A stretch of 64,000 nt of DNA from Phascolarctos cinereus (GCF_002099425.1 NW_018344184.1:2695001-2759000); one strand, 5' to 3'. Numbered from the stretch's first letter, positions 41,526 to 52,739 are shown. Notes: generated from the letters alone by a model not told the origin. Numbers and translations are program-made.

Positions 41526-41869
41526 TTACCTATTGTCTATTTCTTTTTTTCCTGATGATTTTTATGGTTAGTCATTGACGCTCTATTGTTTAGTCCTGTG
41601 ATAGAGGTACTACAAATTTCTCTCAGCATAGGTACCTGGCATTCCCCCAATTCTCTCTGACCTCCCACTGAAGCACAGTGCTCTAGCTCCAGGTTGGTTT
41701 TATTGGTGCAATAATGAACTTTCTCAGATTAAAAGTGTGCAAAATTTGTTTCTTTTCTTCTAATGGTTGCTCCTTAATCATTATTCCTGCTCAGTGTGAT
41801 ATGTCAGAAGCAGGGTGATTTGGTCAAAAATTGAATGCTGGACCTCAAGTTTGGATCATCTGGTTGACC

Positions 41870-42045
41870 TTGTGTGACCTTGGGCACATCACTTGTGTTA
41901 TCTTGGGCAGACCACTTAACCTATTGTAGCCTCAATTTCTCCATCTGTAAAATAAGGATGATAACACTTTGTGCTCTTTACTTTGCAGCAATGCAGTAGT
42001 GAAAGCACTTTGCAGACCTTAAAGTGTATATAAATACAGGTTATT
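41870..42045 (+). repeat. MIR/THER1-type SINE
   Basis: 'tgtgaccttgggcacatcac', 'caatttctccatctgtaaaa', 'gaaagcactttgcagacctt'. Confidence 0.63.
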
Positions 42046-42290
42046 CACTCATTCAACAAATCTTTATCAAATATCTCCTATGAAGTTAGGTGTTGTGGGG
42101 GATATGAAGAAGAATAAGACATAGTTCAGTCTCTGCTTTCTCATGACTTAGAATTTGACAAATTCAAATCAATCTGACAAACACTTGAGTTCCTACTATA
42201 TTCCAGGCCTATGGTATGGGAATCCAGTATACAAAGACAAAGCTAAAACAGTGCTTGATGTCAAGAAGTTTATGTTCTACTTCAAGTTAC
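42045..42290 (-). repeat. Two L2 LINE 3' end fragments
   Basis: 42045-42155 ('cattcaacaaatctttatca', 'agtctctgctttctcatgac') and 42165-42290 ('gttcctactatattccaggc', 'gcttgatgtcaagaagttta'). Confidence 0.52.
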
Positions 42291-42451
42291 AAAATAGAGA
42301 TAAAATTAAAGTATACACAAAGTCAGTTACTAATGATCACTTAATTGCCAAATCTAATGGCCTTTTTTTTTTCAGTCTTCATACTTCTTGATCTCTCTGC
42401 CACCTTTGGTACCATCCATTAACCTCTTCTAGATACTCTCCTTTCTCTGGG

Positions 42452-42695
42452 AGACAGCTAGTTGGCTCACTGGTTAGGATACCAGACCTGTAAGACTTGA
42501 GTTCAAATATTACTTCAGACAGTGTGACCTTGGGAAAGTCACTTAATCTCCATCTGCCTATTTCCTTAGTTGTAAATTTTGGGGATGATAATAGCACCTA
42601 CCTCTCAAGGTTATTGTGAGGGTAAAAATGAGATAATATTTGGAAAGTATTTTGTAAATTTTAAAACAATATAAAATGCTAGCTATTATTAGTCT
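42452..42695 (+). repeat. MIR/THER1-type CORE-SINE in L2
   Basis: Sense order 'cagctagttggctcactggt', 'tgtgaccttgggaaagtcac', 'atagcacctacctctcaagg', 'atgctagctattatta'. Confidence 0.77.
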
Positions 42696-43427
42696 GCATT
42701 TTGGTGACATTGCTCTTTCCTGGTTCTCCTCAACTGTTCCTTCTCAGTCTCCTTTGTTGCATCTTCATCCAGGTTGTGCCTGCTAATTGAGGGCTGCATT
42801 ATGGGACACTTTTCTTTTCTCCAAATTTATTATTTTGCTTGATGATTTCATCAGCTTTATCATTTCAATGCAAGTGATTCTCAGATCCATTTATCCAGTC
42901 ATGAACTCTGTGCTAACTTTTAATCTTATATATCCAACTTCTAATTCCATATCCAAGTTCTAATCTTGAACTGGATGTCCTGTAGACATCTTAAACTCAG
43001 CATGTCCAGACCTAAAGTCATTGCCTTTCCTCCCAAACTGTTCCATCTTCCTCATTTCCCTATTACTGCCCAGGGCACCATCATTCTCCTATCCTCCAGA
43101 CTTCCAGCCTCAGTGTAATCCTTGACTCTTCCCTTTTCTCACTTGCCACATCTCATTTGTTTTCAAATCCTATCGGTTCTACCTTTATGACATCTCTCCT
43201 GCACATTCCCTTCTCTCCTCTGACATTGCTACTGCCCTGGTTCAGTCCCTAATTACCTCACACCTAGACAACTGCATCAGCCTACTCGTTGGTCTCCCTG
43301 TCTTAAGTCTCTCTCCATTTCAATCTGATCTCTACTCAGGTACCAAAGTAATCTTCCTAAGCACAGGTCTCACCATGTCACCCCTCCCTAGTCAATAAAT
43401 TCTAGTGATTCCTATTACTTCCAGGTG

Positions 43428-43757
43428 TGTCCTACTCCAAAGTATCTGTAAGCACTCAAAAGAATATGAAAACAATAACTGATTGATCAGTACAGCGCCA
43501 GTTTTCAGAAAGACATATGGGCTGCTAAGCGGGATCTGTGGAGCACATAGAAATTGCTCAGACATCAAAGAATCCAAGGTCATCCAATGCATCTTGGTCC
43601 ATTGCCAATACATTTGTCTTGCCATTAGACTTTGATTACTCTGGAAGACAAAGTGAGGCTGACAACTCTGCGCAACCCAGCCTTACTTATAGCCAATTCA
43701 CACAAATCAAGACATCACCCCATCATACCAGTGGGCCTCTTCGAGAATGAAGAACAG
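43428..43757 (+). mobile_element. RTE-tailed SINE, subtype B, in L2
   Basis: Head 'ataactgattgatcagtaca' as at 24.7 kb; middle 'tcagacatcaaagaatccaa'; tail 'gggcctcttcgagaatgaag'. Flanked by acttccagg and acctcccag, a possible diverged duplication. The host L2 continues on both sides. Confidence 0.8.
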
Positions 43758-44339
43758 CCAGCAACCTCCCAGATGAAATCTAAAGTCTTTTGTTTGACAT
43801 TTAAAGCTGGCCCCCTCCTACCTTTCCATTTTTCTTATGCTTTATTCCCCTCCACATATACTTTAACATAGGGACACTGGTGTCCTTGTTCCTTGAACAG
43901 ACATTCCATCTCCCAGTTCCATGATATTCACCAGCCGTCCCGCATTCCTAAAATGTTCTCCCTTTTTGTTCCTACATCCTGGCTTCTTTCAATTATCAGC
44001 TAAAAATGCTCCTTCTCTAAGAAAGTATTTCCCAATTTTACCATTTACTTAGTACCCATCTCCATTTTACTCTGTATACATCTTGTTTATATGCAGTTAT
44101 TTAAATATTATCTCTTCCATTTAAACGTGAGCTCCTTGAGTGCAGGTTCTGCTTTTGCCTTTCTTTGCATCCTCAGAGCTAAGCAAAGTGCCTGTCATAT
44201 AGTAAGTACTTAAATATTTGTTGTTGTTGTTGTTATTCTTGTAGAATGCTAACAACTTTCGGTGAAAAAATGAGTATAAAGCCCTTTTTGTGGAGAGGCT
44301 TGGCCTTTGATGTCATCATTGTTGATAATTCTTGGTGTG

Positions 44340-44475
44340 GAACTCCCCCACTACGATGTAAGCTCCTTGAGGGCAGGAAACCATGTTTTTGCCTTACTTT
44401 TTATTGCCAGATCTTGGCACGGTGCCTCAAACATAGTAAGTGCTTAATAGATGATTGTTGACTGACTAATGAAGA
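44340..44475 (+). repeat. L2 LINE 3' end
   Basis: 'gtaagctccttgagggcagg', 'gatcttggcacggtgcctca', 'gattgttgactgactaat'. A separate copy right after the long L2. Confidence 0.75.
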
Positions 44476-44499
44476 TTGAATGTTCACGTGTTGTTTACC

Positions 44500-44630
44500 A
44501 TCTTAGGGGGGTTCACAGGGCACTACGAGGTTACGATTTGCCCATGGTCACACAGCTTGTATATGTAAGAGACAGAACTTGAACCTAGATTTTTCCAACC
44601 CCATGCCACTATATCCCACTACCAGTACAT
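44500..44630 (-). repeat. MIR-type fragment
   Basis: 'gatttgcccatggtcacaca' and 'acttgaacctagatttttcc' in antisense. Confidence 0.48.
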
Positions 44631-44689
44631 AATACAAATCAGAATATGGTAAGTTTATAGTACACCATACATAGTACAAGCTATAGTAT

Positions 44690-45112
44690 GTGTTTTTAAA
44701 AATTTTGTTTATATTATGTATTTAGTGTTTTATTTTTCCCCAATTAGATGTAAAAACAATTTTTAACATTCATTTTTAAATGAGTTCCAAATTCTCTCCC
44801 TTCCTTCCCAACCCCCCCTCACTGGGAAGGCAAGCAATTTGATACAGGTTATACATGTGTAGTCATGTAAAACATATTTCCATAGTTGTCATATTGTAAA
44901 AGAAAACATAGACAAAAAACTCCAAGAAGAATAAAGTAAAAAAAAATATGCTTTGATCTGTATTTAGACTTCATTAGTTCTTTCTCTGGGGATGGATATC
45001 ATTTTTCATCATAAGTCCTTCAGAGTTGTCTTGGGATCATTATATTGCTGAGAATAGCTAAGCCATTCACAGTTGGTCATCTTACAATATTGCTGTTGCT
45101 GTGTTATAGTAT
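44690..45112 (-). repeat. L1 LINE 3' UTR, antisense
   Basis: 'aaatgagttccaaattctct', 'acatatttccatagttgtca', 'agttctttctctggggatgg', 'tgctgagaatagctaagcca' are the reverse of the L1 3' UTR seen in sense at 16.5-16.9 kb. Confidence 0.8.
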
Positions 45113-45239
45113 GTATTTTCAAACAAAGCATTCAGGAGTTTAGAGAAAGAAGTCATTAGGTTTTCTAGCCTAGAAATCAGAACATATAAGTAACCATTCC
45201 CATTGACTTTTTCTGTGACTTTCGGTGGTACTCACATAC

Positions 45240-45410
45240 ACACAGTCTCAGAAATGGAAAAGAACTCAATGGCTGTCCAGTCCAATTTGTATCAAAGACA
45301 AATCCGTACTGTGTCTTACAAGGGACCATCAGCTCTCCTTGAAGACTTCCAATTCCCTGTTCCTTAAATTCTCCAACAATGACTGAGGCCTAGTAATAAA
45401 CTACTCATCC
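45240..45410 (-). repeat. CR1/L3-like fragment, tentative
   Basis: 'cagtccaatttgtatcaaag' and 'gaagacttccaattccctgt' fit a reversed CR1/L3 3' part. Confidence 0.4.
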
Positions 45411-45419
45411 ATAGGATTA

Positions 45420-46215
45420 ACTATAAAACATTGTCAAACTATGGTAGGGGAAGGATCAATAAATGGAATATACAAATACCAATTTCTCTTTGAATTATTA
45501 TAGGTTTTTATTAATCAGGAGCCAAATGCACACCTTCCCCTACACTATGTGGACTTTTCTTATTTCCCTAGGAAGGACTATGAGAGATAAAATGAAAGAT
45601 GCAAATTTGGCTGATATTTTACACCTTTGTTTCTTTTTTTAAAATAGATTTGATTAACCTTATCACATTGAATATAAGTAATAATGTCACAAAGGAAACC
45701 ACGTAGAGTTGAAAGAAATCAAATAGTCTTTGGCAAAGCCAAAGGGATTGGGCTTATCTCTTTAACAGTACAGATGTACTGTATTCTTGACATAGCTGAT
45801 CCAAATTTAGATAATACAACTGTACATCTGATTAACTGTGATTTAATTAAAATCACTTGGCAAAAGCTTTAGTCTTCATTTTTCACAAATGCAATAATGA
45901 AAAGATAAAGCTGATTATTGAAATCACTTTGGAAAATATTTGCAAGTCTTGAAACTGAGAGAGAATATTTTCATCTAGTCATAGCTCCTGCTATGAAATC
46001 TTGGCTTTTTACCCTTTTCAGTGGGATAGATGGATACAGAGATATGGCTTTCAAAAAGGAACCACAGTGAATATTTTTACACAGTTGAGAAGCACTGAAG
46101 AGGAAAACACTTCACAAGACGCTATTTCTGCCTTATTGTAATTAAATTTAGGCTTTTCCTTGCTGCTTATCTCTCTGTTTAAATTACTTCACATTTATTA
46201 ATAGTTGAAAATCTA
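45420..46215. other. No recognised element
   Basis: AT-rich. A 62-residue plus frame at 45684-45872 is not recognised and lacks splice context. Confidence 0.45.
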
Positions 46216-46224
46216 TTTGGTCCT

Positions 46225-46595
46225 GTCATCAGTCAGTTTACAGGCATTTATTAAGCACTGACTATATACCAGGCACGCTATTGGAGACATAATGTTAGGA
46301 GTGCCAGCCTATCTCATGAATGACCTAGAACTCAAGAACCTCTTAGGCAACTCAGAATTCCTCAGGGCCATTATTGTCCTACTCATTTCCAAGGGGGAAC
46401 TCAACTATATGCATATGTAACAACTGTGGGCCTGTCACCCCTGAGACCTCTTCCAGCCTCAGCACCAGCTGTCTTCCCCTACATCTTCCCATTAGCCCTT
46501 CTGGCCAATGATACACCAGTTCTGTTCTCTCTTTCAGGGAGGCTCTACTATTCCCCAAGGCTCTGTCCTGGTCCCTCTTCTCCTCTTACAAGGAG
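46225..46595. repeat. L2 scraps around unassigned DNA
   Basis: 46225-46290 is a reversed L2 terminus ('tattaagcactgactatata'). 46530-46595 is a sense L2 coding scrap ('ccccaaggctctgtcctggt'), translated PRLCPGPSSP. Confidence 0.45.
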
Positions 46596-46599
46596 TAGT

Positions 46600-46825
46600 A
46601 GGGGGAATAGTAGATGAACTGTTGAGTCTGGAGTTGGGAATATCTGAGTTCAGATCCCACTTCAGCCACTAACTATTATGTTATATTTAACCACTATCTG
46701 CCTCAGTTTCCTTAACTGTAAAATGGAGATAATAATAGTACATACCTCCTGGGGTTGTTGTGTGGATCAAACGATATACTATTTCTGAAGTGCTTAGTAT
46801 AATATTTGGCACAAAGCAGGCATGT
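46600..46825 (+). repeat. MIR/THER1-type CORE-SINE
   Basis: 'gttgagtctggagttgggaa', 'ctcagtttccttaactgtaa', 'atacctcctggggttgttgt', 'tataatatttggcacaaagc'. Confidence 0.73.
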
Positions 46826-46984
46826 TTCTTTCCTTCCTTACTTCTTTTCTTTCCTTCTTGCCATTCCCCCCCGCCTTTTTTTTTTAAACTTTTCCAAAGC
46901 CTACCTGTCCTATAAGACATAGATCACGTTCCATATTCTCTTGTAAAACATGTTAATATCAGTAGTATTACACCAATATATAAT

Positions 46985-47300
46985 TATGTTTTCATCCATT
47001 TGAGAGGGGGCATGGCATTGTGAGTAGAGAGCTGATTATGGAGGTAGAAAGACCTGGGTTTAAGTCCTGCCTCTGACACCTACTGTGTGCCCCTGGGTAG
47101 TTACTTTACCTCTCAGTCAGCCATTCAACAAACATTTATTAAGAGCTTACTATATGATGTACCAGGCACTCTGTAATGTCCTCAGGTGATTCTTTAAGAG
47201 TTTGAGTTACAGAAGAGTGGCCAATTTGTATCACTGGAAAGAATTTCCTCCTGGGAATTCTCATCACTGATGAAATCTGAGATCCGAACAAAAAAAAAAG
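46985..47300 (+). repeat. THER1-like SINE split by an L2 3' end
   Basis: Head and body at 46985-47117 ('gtcctgcctctgacacctac'), 3' block at 47180-47290 ('gagttacagaagagtggcca', 'tttcctcctgggaattctc'). A reversed L2 terminus ('caacaaacatttattaagag') occupies 47118-47180. Confidence 0.55.
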
Positions 47301-47304
47301 TGTT

Positions 47305-47660
47305 AGTTCATTCATTTATCAAGCATTTGTTAAGCACCCACTATGTTCCTACCACGGCCTGTGCTGAATATGCAAAGGAAAAAAATGATGAAGCAGTTTA
47401 ACAGACAAGCAAATGAGTCCTAACAACCAGGAGGATCAGGAAAGACTTCCTGCAGGAGGTATAACCTGAGGTGAGCCTTGAAGGAAGCCAACAGTGTTAA
47501 GAAGCAGTTCATGCATATCATATGAATGAATGAATGAATGAATAGGCATATATTAAGCATTTATGTGCTAACCTCTATATTTAACTGTTAGAGATACGAA
47601 TTTTAAAAAAGTGAATCTTTACTCCCAAGGACTTTATACTCAAAGTGGAGTAGACAACAC
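47305..47660 (-). repeat. Two L2 3' ends separated by (GAAT)n
   Basis: 47305-47510 ('tcaagcatttgttaagcacc', 'gacttcctgcaggaggtata') and 47545-47660 ('tattaagcatttatgtgcta'). The (GAAT)n run at 47523-47543 lies where L2 tails often carry such units. Confidence 0.58.
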
Positions 47661-47689
47661 TGTATAAGAGAATTCAGCTTCAGGACAGA

Positions 47690-48290
47690 TGGAAATCAAT
47701 CAATCTAATCACTATAAATGCATACTTTGAGCACTGGGGATACAAAATGAGACAAAAAGACAGCCCTGCCCTCAAAAAGCTTAAAATCTAATGGGAGAGA
47801 CAACGTGCAAACAAATATACACAAAGCAAGCTATATACAGGGTAAATAGGAAATAAATTAGGGAAAACACTGCAGTTAAGAGGGGTTTGTGGAAAGGCTT
47901 CCCATAGAAGGTGGGATTTTAATTGGGACTTAAGGAAGCCAGGGAAGCCAAAAGTCAGAGTGGAGGAGGGATTACCAAGGGAGTGCCCAGTGCCCTGTTC
48001 ATGGAATAGACAGAGGCCGGTGTGGAAGGGTACCTGTCAAGGAGTAAGGTGTAAGAAGACCTGAAAAGTATTTGGGAGCTAGGTTGGTTATAAAGGGCTT
48101 TGAATGCTAAACAAAACATTTTGTATTTATTCCTGAAGACAATAGAAAGCCATTGGAGTTTTTGAGTAGCTGAGTGTGACATGATCAGACCTGAGTTTTA
48201 AGGAAATTGCATTAGTGGCAGAAAGGAGGATGGATTGGAGTGAGGAGAGTCTTAAAGCAGGAAGACCCATCAGTTCCCATTTCCCAAAAG
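47690..48290 (-). repeat. L2 LINE 3' UTR and ORF2 end
   Basis: Reversed order 'gagcactggggatacaaaat', 'aaggcttcccatagaaggtg', 'gggctttgaatgctaaacaa', 'ggatggattggagtgaggag'. The minus frame 47955-48182 reads LQWLSIVFRNKYKMFCLAFK, the end of L2 ORF2. Confidence 0.88.
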
Positions 48291-48570
48291 TACATTAGCA
48301 GCACGGGATGGCAATGCCCTGAGGGTGTGGAGGGTGAAATGACAGGGCAGATGGTAAGGTCTGATTATACTTAGTGACTCTCTGCTCATTCAAGTGGTCT
48401 AAGTAGCCATATCTGCCCTACAGAGGGCAGAAGAAAAAGAATGTGGGGGCTGGAGGGGCTTCCATCACAGACAGCTCTTCCTGTTGCCCAATGGGGTCTG
48501 GTCAAAAGGAATTAATATATTATCTCATTTCCCAAGTACTTCAGCTCAGAAGTTTTTTTTTTCCTTTTTG
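48290..48570. other. No recognised element
   Basis: About 280 bp between L2 copies without a feature I can name. Confidence 0.45.
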
Positions 48571-48627
48571 GGACTTTCTATAGTCCTTGCTTTGGTTCTT
48601 TATTATTTTATGTCTAGTACTGTTCAT

Positions 48628-48888
48628 TAAGGACAGCTAGGTGGCCCAGTGGGTAGAGTATTGGGCCCAAAGTCAGAAATACTCATCTTCCCGAGTTCAA
48701 ATCTAGCCTTAGACATTTACTAGTTGTGTGATTCTGGACAGGTCATTTAACGCTGATTGTTGCAGTCTCTTCATTTGTAAAAAGAGCTGGAGAAGGAAAT
48801 GGCAAACCACTCCAGTATCTTTGCCAAGAAAACCCTGAATGGGGTCACGAAGAGTTGGACATGACTGAAACTACTGAATAACAACTAT
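48628..48888 (+). mobile_element. Mar1-type CORE-SINE, full length
   Basis: The only copy here with the whole tail in sense: head 'ggacagctaggtggcccagt', body 'ctagttgtgtgattctggac', tail 'gtcacgaagagttggacatg' and 'actgaaactactgaataac'. The tail resembles the 3' end of BovB/RTE LINEs, its presumed partner. Confidence 0.92.
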
Positions 48889-48979
48889 TTGTTAGTAGTT
48901 TTATCTGTTCTAGTTTCGTATCCCCAGCTAGGTCCCTTTGGAGCAGGGACTGTGTTTTCTTATTTCTTATGTATTTTCT

Positions 48980-49133
48980 TTTTCTTTTTTTTTCCAGGAA
49001 ATTGGGGTTAAGTGACTTGCCCAGAGTCACACAGCTGGTAAGTGTCAAGTGTTTGGTCTGAGGTCAGATTGAACTGAGGTCCTCCTGACTTCAGGGCCGG
49101 TGCTCTATCCACTGTGCCACCTACCTGCCCCTG
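48980..49133 (-). mobile_element. Short A-tailed tRNA SINE (WSINE1-like)
   Basis: Poly-T at the left, head ('gtgccacctacctgcccc') at the right. Exact 13-bp target-site duplication ttatgtattttct at 48967-48979 and 49134-49146. Confidence 0.93.
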
Positions 49134-49309
49134 TTATGTATTTTCTACAATGTCTGGCACAGTACCCAATCTACAACACATAGCACATAGTATGTGTGCT
49201 AGAAAAAAAAACAAAACACCTCTTTAATTGGTTATTGATAAGTAACTTCTCATACCATAATGGCAATAGGGTGAAAAAAGTCTGCCTCTTCTTCTGCCCT
49301 TCCCCATCC

Positions 49310-50050
49310 CAAGCTATCTACAACTCATCTAGATGCCTGGGCAGGAACAGGAACAGCTTGACTTCCAGCAAAGGGCTTCTTCCTCCTTCCTTGGCCTCAA
49401 ACTACTCCCACCCTAGGGCCAGGGCAGAGAGCTGGAGCACTAGAAGAGTGAGTGTTGCTACCCCAACCTTCCTGACAATGCTCCCTTCCTCACTTCTGGC
49501 TGGACACTGACTTCTACCCTTCCTCAAACTACATAGGAAGGAACCTAGAATCTTCATCTAACTCTGACTCTGTGGCCTGTTTTCTATTTCCCAGTGAGAG
49601 TGAGAGTGGGTGGGGGTCTTTCAGGTACTCTCTCCCTGAAGAGGAGACATAGTTATTTATACCATTTGGATGATCAGGGAATCACCAACTATAATCCTTC
49701 TGGCAAGATATAGAGCTCCTAGGCCTTACCATTTGCCTTGGCATTTCTGTTAATGTTTTCTTACTGTTACCATCTCTTATGCCACTGTTCCTTCTAGGAC
49801 TTCACCTTACCCCCACCCCTACTGCCACTTGGCTTGCCTTTTTACCCTAGGGGCCCCTGGGTATTGCCATCTACCCTGCAATTCTCAGGAATTAAGGACT
49901 TTTTCATCCACCATGTAGCTGAATTTTCATAAATATTGTCTCCCTTAGTTGGAATACAATTTTCTTCAGAGTGGGGACTATTTTAATTTTTTATTTTTAT
50001 GTCCAGTACTTAATTCAGTTCATGACACATTATAAATAATTAAATTATTT
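49310..50050 (+). repeat. Possible old LINE 3' UTR (L2/L3-like), tentative
   Basis: 'gatgcctgggcaggaacagg', 'ttggatgatcagggaatcac' and the L2-like ending 'tatgtccagtacttaattca' suggest a LINE 3' region. I cannot name the family and the coding part is absent. Confidence 0.32.
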
Positions 50051-50675
50051 TTAATTTATTCATTTCTGTGTTTTCTTAGGGAGAAACTGCATGAGAAATA
50101 TTTCAGTGTTCAATGTTAAGAGAAATATAATGTTCTTGACTTCATTTTTTAGAGATATCAAAATTTAAAGTGATTCTCTTAGGTTTTTAAAACACTGTCT
50201 AAAAAAGATTATCATAACTCTCCCATTTTCCTGACACTAGATATAAGCAGGTAGATTATGAGTATACTGTACTGAATAGTCTGGTAGCCTTAAGACTGAA
50301 AATAAACTTGGATTCAGTGAGATATCACAAATGAAGACTCTGGGTCCTTAGAATTCAAAAACAAAGGCTAGACTATGAATTTATACATAAGATAAAATAA
50401 ATTGAATCATTGAAAATGATAAATTAGAGTTAACTTATACATTTGTTGTAACCACTAACTAGCTCTGAGATATTGGGCAAAACATTTAACCTCCCCATGC
50501 CTCGTTTGCTTTTATTACAAAGTGAAGAATGTAGGTTAACTAATGCCTAACCTTCCCCTCCCCCCTTATCTTCTTTGAGTCTATTAAACTGAATCAATTT
50601 AATGCTATTTATATAGTTAATTTTTTCTATGTATTTCTGTTTTAATCTTCCACAAACTCCCACTGACACTTCATC
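50050..50675. other. AT-rich DNA with one MIR scrap
   Basis: 50445-50530 resembles MIR in sense ('agctctgagatattgggcaa'). Nothing else recognised. Confidence 0.4.
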
Positions 50676-51190
50676 AATAGTCAACTGACATTTATTAAGT
50701 GCCAACTATGTTTCAGGCACTGTGCTAAGCACTGGGAATAAAAAGAAAGGCAAAAGACAGTCTGCCCTCAAGGAGTTTACAATCTACAAGGGAAAAAATA
50801 GCATAAAGTTTGGGGGGGAGAGAAAGAGGATACGTGAGTGAGGGGGATGCCTGATGAAGACATGTAGCCAGATGGGAAACAATGAGGTGGCTGCATTGGG
50901 ATCCCTCCTTCAATGGAGGATCTGGGAGGAGCTCTCTAGATGTCTGTCTTCCACTATCTCCAATCAGAGGGAGAAAGGAGTTCCAGGGCTTTGATACTGA
51001 GGAGATGATAGTTTCAGTGTTGATGTAATCTTGAAAAAAAATGAGTTACTAGAGACAATGATGAAGGCAACAAAATCAGCCAGATGGGAAGTGATGAGGC
51101 CACCTTCTTAAATGGATTCTTGTAACAGAAGCCCTTCCTTAATGGCCCTCCCTTAATATTTGGTCCAGTCCTGTAAGAAGCAACAAAGAA
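50675..51190 (-). repeat. L2-related LINE 3' end, alternative UTR
   Basis: Reversed L2 terminus ('attaagtgccaactatgttt', 'gtgctaagcactgggaataa', 'aaggagtttacaatctacaa') followed by the non-standard UTR ('ccctccttcaatggaggatc') also seen at 5.6-6.0 kb. Confidence 0.62.
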
Positions 51191-51345
51191 TGGTATAGTG
51201 GTGAAAAGGTTGCTCATGGAGTCATGAAGACACTGAGTTTTGTCAAACTGAGTAAATCACTTAACTTTTTGGTGCTATAAGACATTTTTTAAGAATTTAA
51301 GTTGCAGAAAGATACCTATCTGGTTAAAAAAAAATTCTCCTGGTA
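51190..51345 (+). repeat. THER1-like SINE, diverged
   Basis: 'gagtaaatcacttaactttt' and 'tctcctggtaatgtattatg' keep the order of the THER1-like group. Confidence 0.42.
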
Positions 51346-51629
51346 ATGTATTATGGCAGATAGACTATAGCCCTATAAAATGGAGTACCTTTCTAAACTC
51401 ATAAATTTCTTTAAAACCCATGAGCACACTTTCCTGTCACATTTTATCCATAATGCCATACATTTTCCCCTACTATAAAACATCTTTTTTTTTTAGACCA
51501 AATACAGGAAAGTATGTGACAAAAATATCTGAGGTTTGGTAATTATCTAATAAATTTGATATTTTCTTAGTAGTCAATCCATATAAACCAGAAAAGGCTC
51601 TTTAATTTTGACTAAATCATCTAAGTTAT

Positions 51630-51755
51630 TCAATTCAATTTAATCCAAAAGTAATTTTTTTAAAGTACCTACTATATACAGAGCATGTAGGAGGATACAA
51701 ATATGAATGAAAGACACTTTTCAATAACTTACAATCTAATAACTCATATAATGGG
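51630..51755 (-). repeat. L2 LINE 3' end fragment
   Basis: 'aaagtacctactatatacag' and 'caataacttacaatctaata'. 51345-51630 before it is not recognised. Confidence 0.57.
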
Positions 51756-52094
51756 ACTTGGCCAATGGGGCTCCATCCCTAGAGTGTGTATATACTATTT
51801 TTATTCCATAAGGAAGAGTCTGGGGAGGCTGCTTGTGGTTAGCCATTATGTAACGATGTATAATGAAAGGATGTAACTAACAGGCTCCTGTAGCCTGTGG
51901 TCTCTCTCTCTACCTGAGGCCTATATATGGTCTGTTCATAGGCCTTTGTTCTTTGCCTCTTTGCATTTGTTCTTTCCTGTTTTTAGGTGAAAGAGTATTG
52001 AAGGCATCTATGATCTTGTGTGCTTCAAAAGGTCAGAATGGCAAGATACCAGAGGCCCCAAAAATGGAGTCCATGATGGATTTTAAGGCTAGCC
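51755..52094. other. No recognised element
   Basis: Contains a TATA-like 'gaggcctatatatggtctgt' near 51922 and C/T-rich DNA, which could be part of an LTR, but no second copy or ends are seen. Confidence 0.35.
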
Positions 52095-52735
52095 ATGCAC
52101 AGTGAAGACTCAAAAGTTTTCTCCAGCACTACAATTCAAAAGAGTTTATTCAGCCAACTCTCACAGTCATACGTTGCTACTGGAAAAACAATTGCTTTGA
52201 CTATATGGACCTTTGCCAGCAAGGTGCTGTCTCAGTTTTTTAGTATGCTGTCCAGATTTGCTGTAGCTTTTCCCCCCAAGGAGCAAGTGTCTTTTAATTT
52301 CATGGGTACAGTCACTCTCTCTAGTGACCTTTGAGCCCAAGAATATAAAATTGGACACTGCTTCCATTTCTTCTCTCCCTATTTGCCAGGGAGTGATGAG
52401 ATGAGCTTCCAAGGTCTTAATTTTTTTTTTTTTATGTTAAGCCTCAAGCTAGCTTTCAAGCTCTCCGCTTTCACTCTCATGAAGAGGCTTCTTAATTCCT
52501 CTTCATTTTCTGCCATCAAAGTGGTATCATCTGCGTATCTGAGAATGTTGATCTTTCTCCTGGCAACCTTAATTCCAGCTTTTGATTCATCCAGCCTGGC
52601 AGTTTGCATGATATACTCTCCATATACGTTAAATAAATAAGGTGACAATATGCAGCCTTGTCATACTCCTTTTCCAACTTCAAACCAATCAGTTGTTCCA
52701 TGTTGGGTTCTAAATGTTTGTCACATTCATCATAG
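52095..52735 (-). repeat. RTE/BovB-like LINE, reverse-transcriptase half, antisense
   Basis: Minus frame 52379-52648 contains MSPYLFNVYGEYIMQ and the catalytic box YADD (52526-52537) followed by TTLMAENEEEL. The next frame (52167-52412) reads NFIFLGSKVTRESDCTHEIK. This is the palm and thumb of an RTE-clade enzyme, of which other BovB proteins are about 1000 residues. The 3' UTR and last part of the ORF are missing at the left edge. It meets the opposite-strand half at 52735-52740. Confidence 0.88.
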
Positions 52736-52739
52736 GGAA

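Larger units (their letters stand above)
42378..44235 (+). repeat. L2 LINE, 1.3 kb net, split by two SINEs
   Basis: The best-preserved L2 in the window: 'cttgatctctctgccacctt', 'tctcctttctctgg' [SINE 42452-42695], 'ctggatgtcctgtagacatc', 'gcccagggcaccatcattct', 'acaactgcatcagcctactc' [RTE-tailed SINE 43428-43757], 'gtttgacatttaaagctggc', terminus 'agagctaagcaaagtgcctg'. It covers the C-terminal half of the reverse transcriptase and the whole 3' UTR. The frame is broken throughout. Confidence 0.92.
48570..49200 (+). repeat. L2 LINE 3' end, split by Mar1 and a short SINE
   Basis: Three L2 pieces: about 48570-48627, 48889-48979 ('tcgtatccccagctaggtcc', 'gagcagggactgtgttttct') and 49134-49200 ('tctggcacagtacccaatct'). 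Confidence 0.7.

Noticed and set aside
45684-45872. 62-residue plus-strand frame as a small gene
   Set aside because: No known motif, no splice context, and such lengths are common by chance in AT-rich DNA.
51755-52094. TATA-like region as a promoter or LTR
   Set aside because: A single TATA-like word with no second copy, no defined ends and no transcript evidence.
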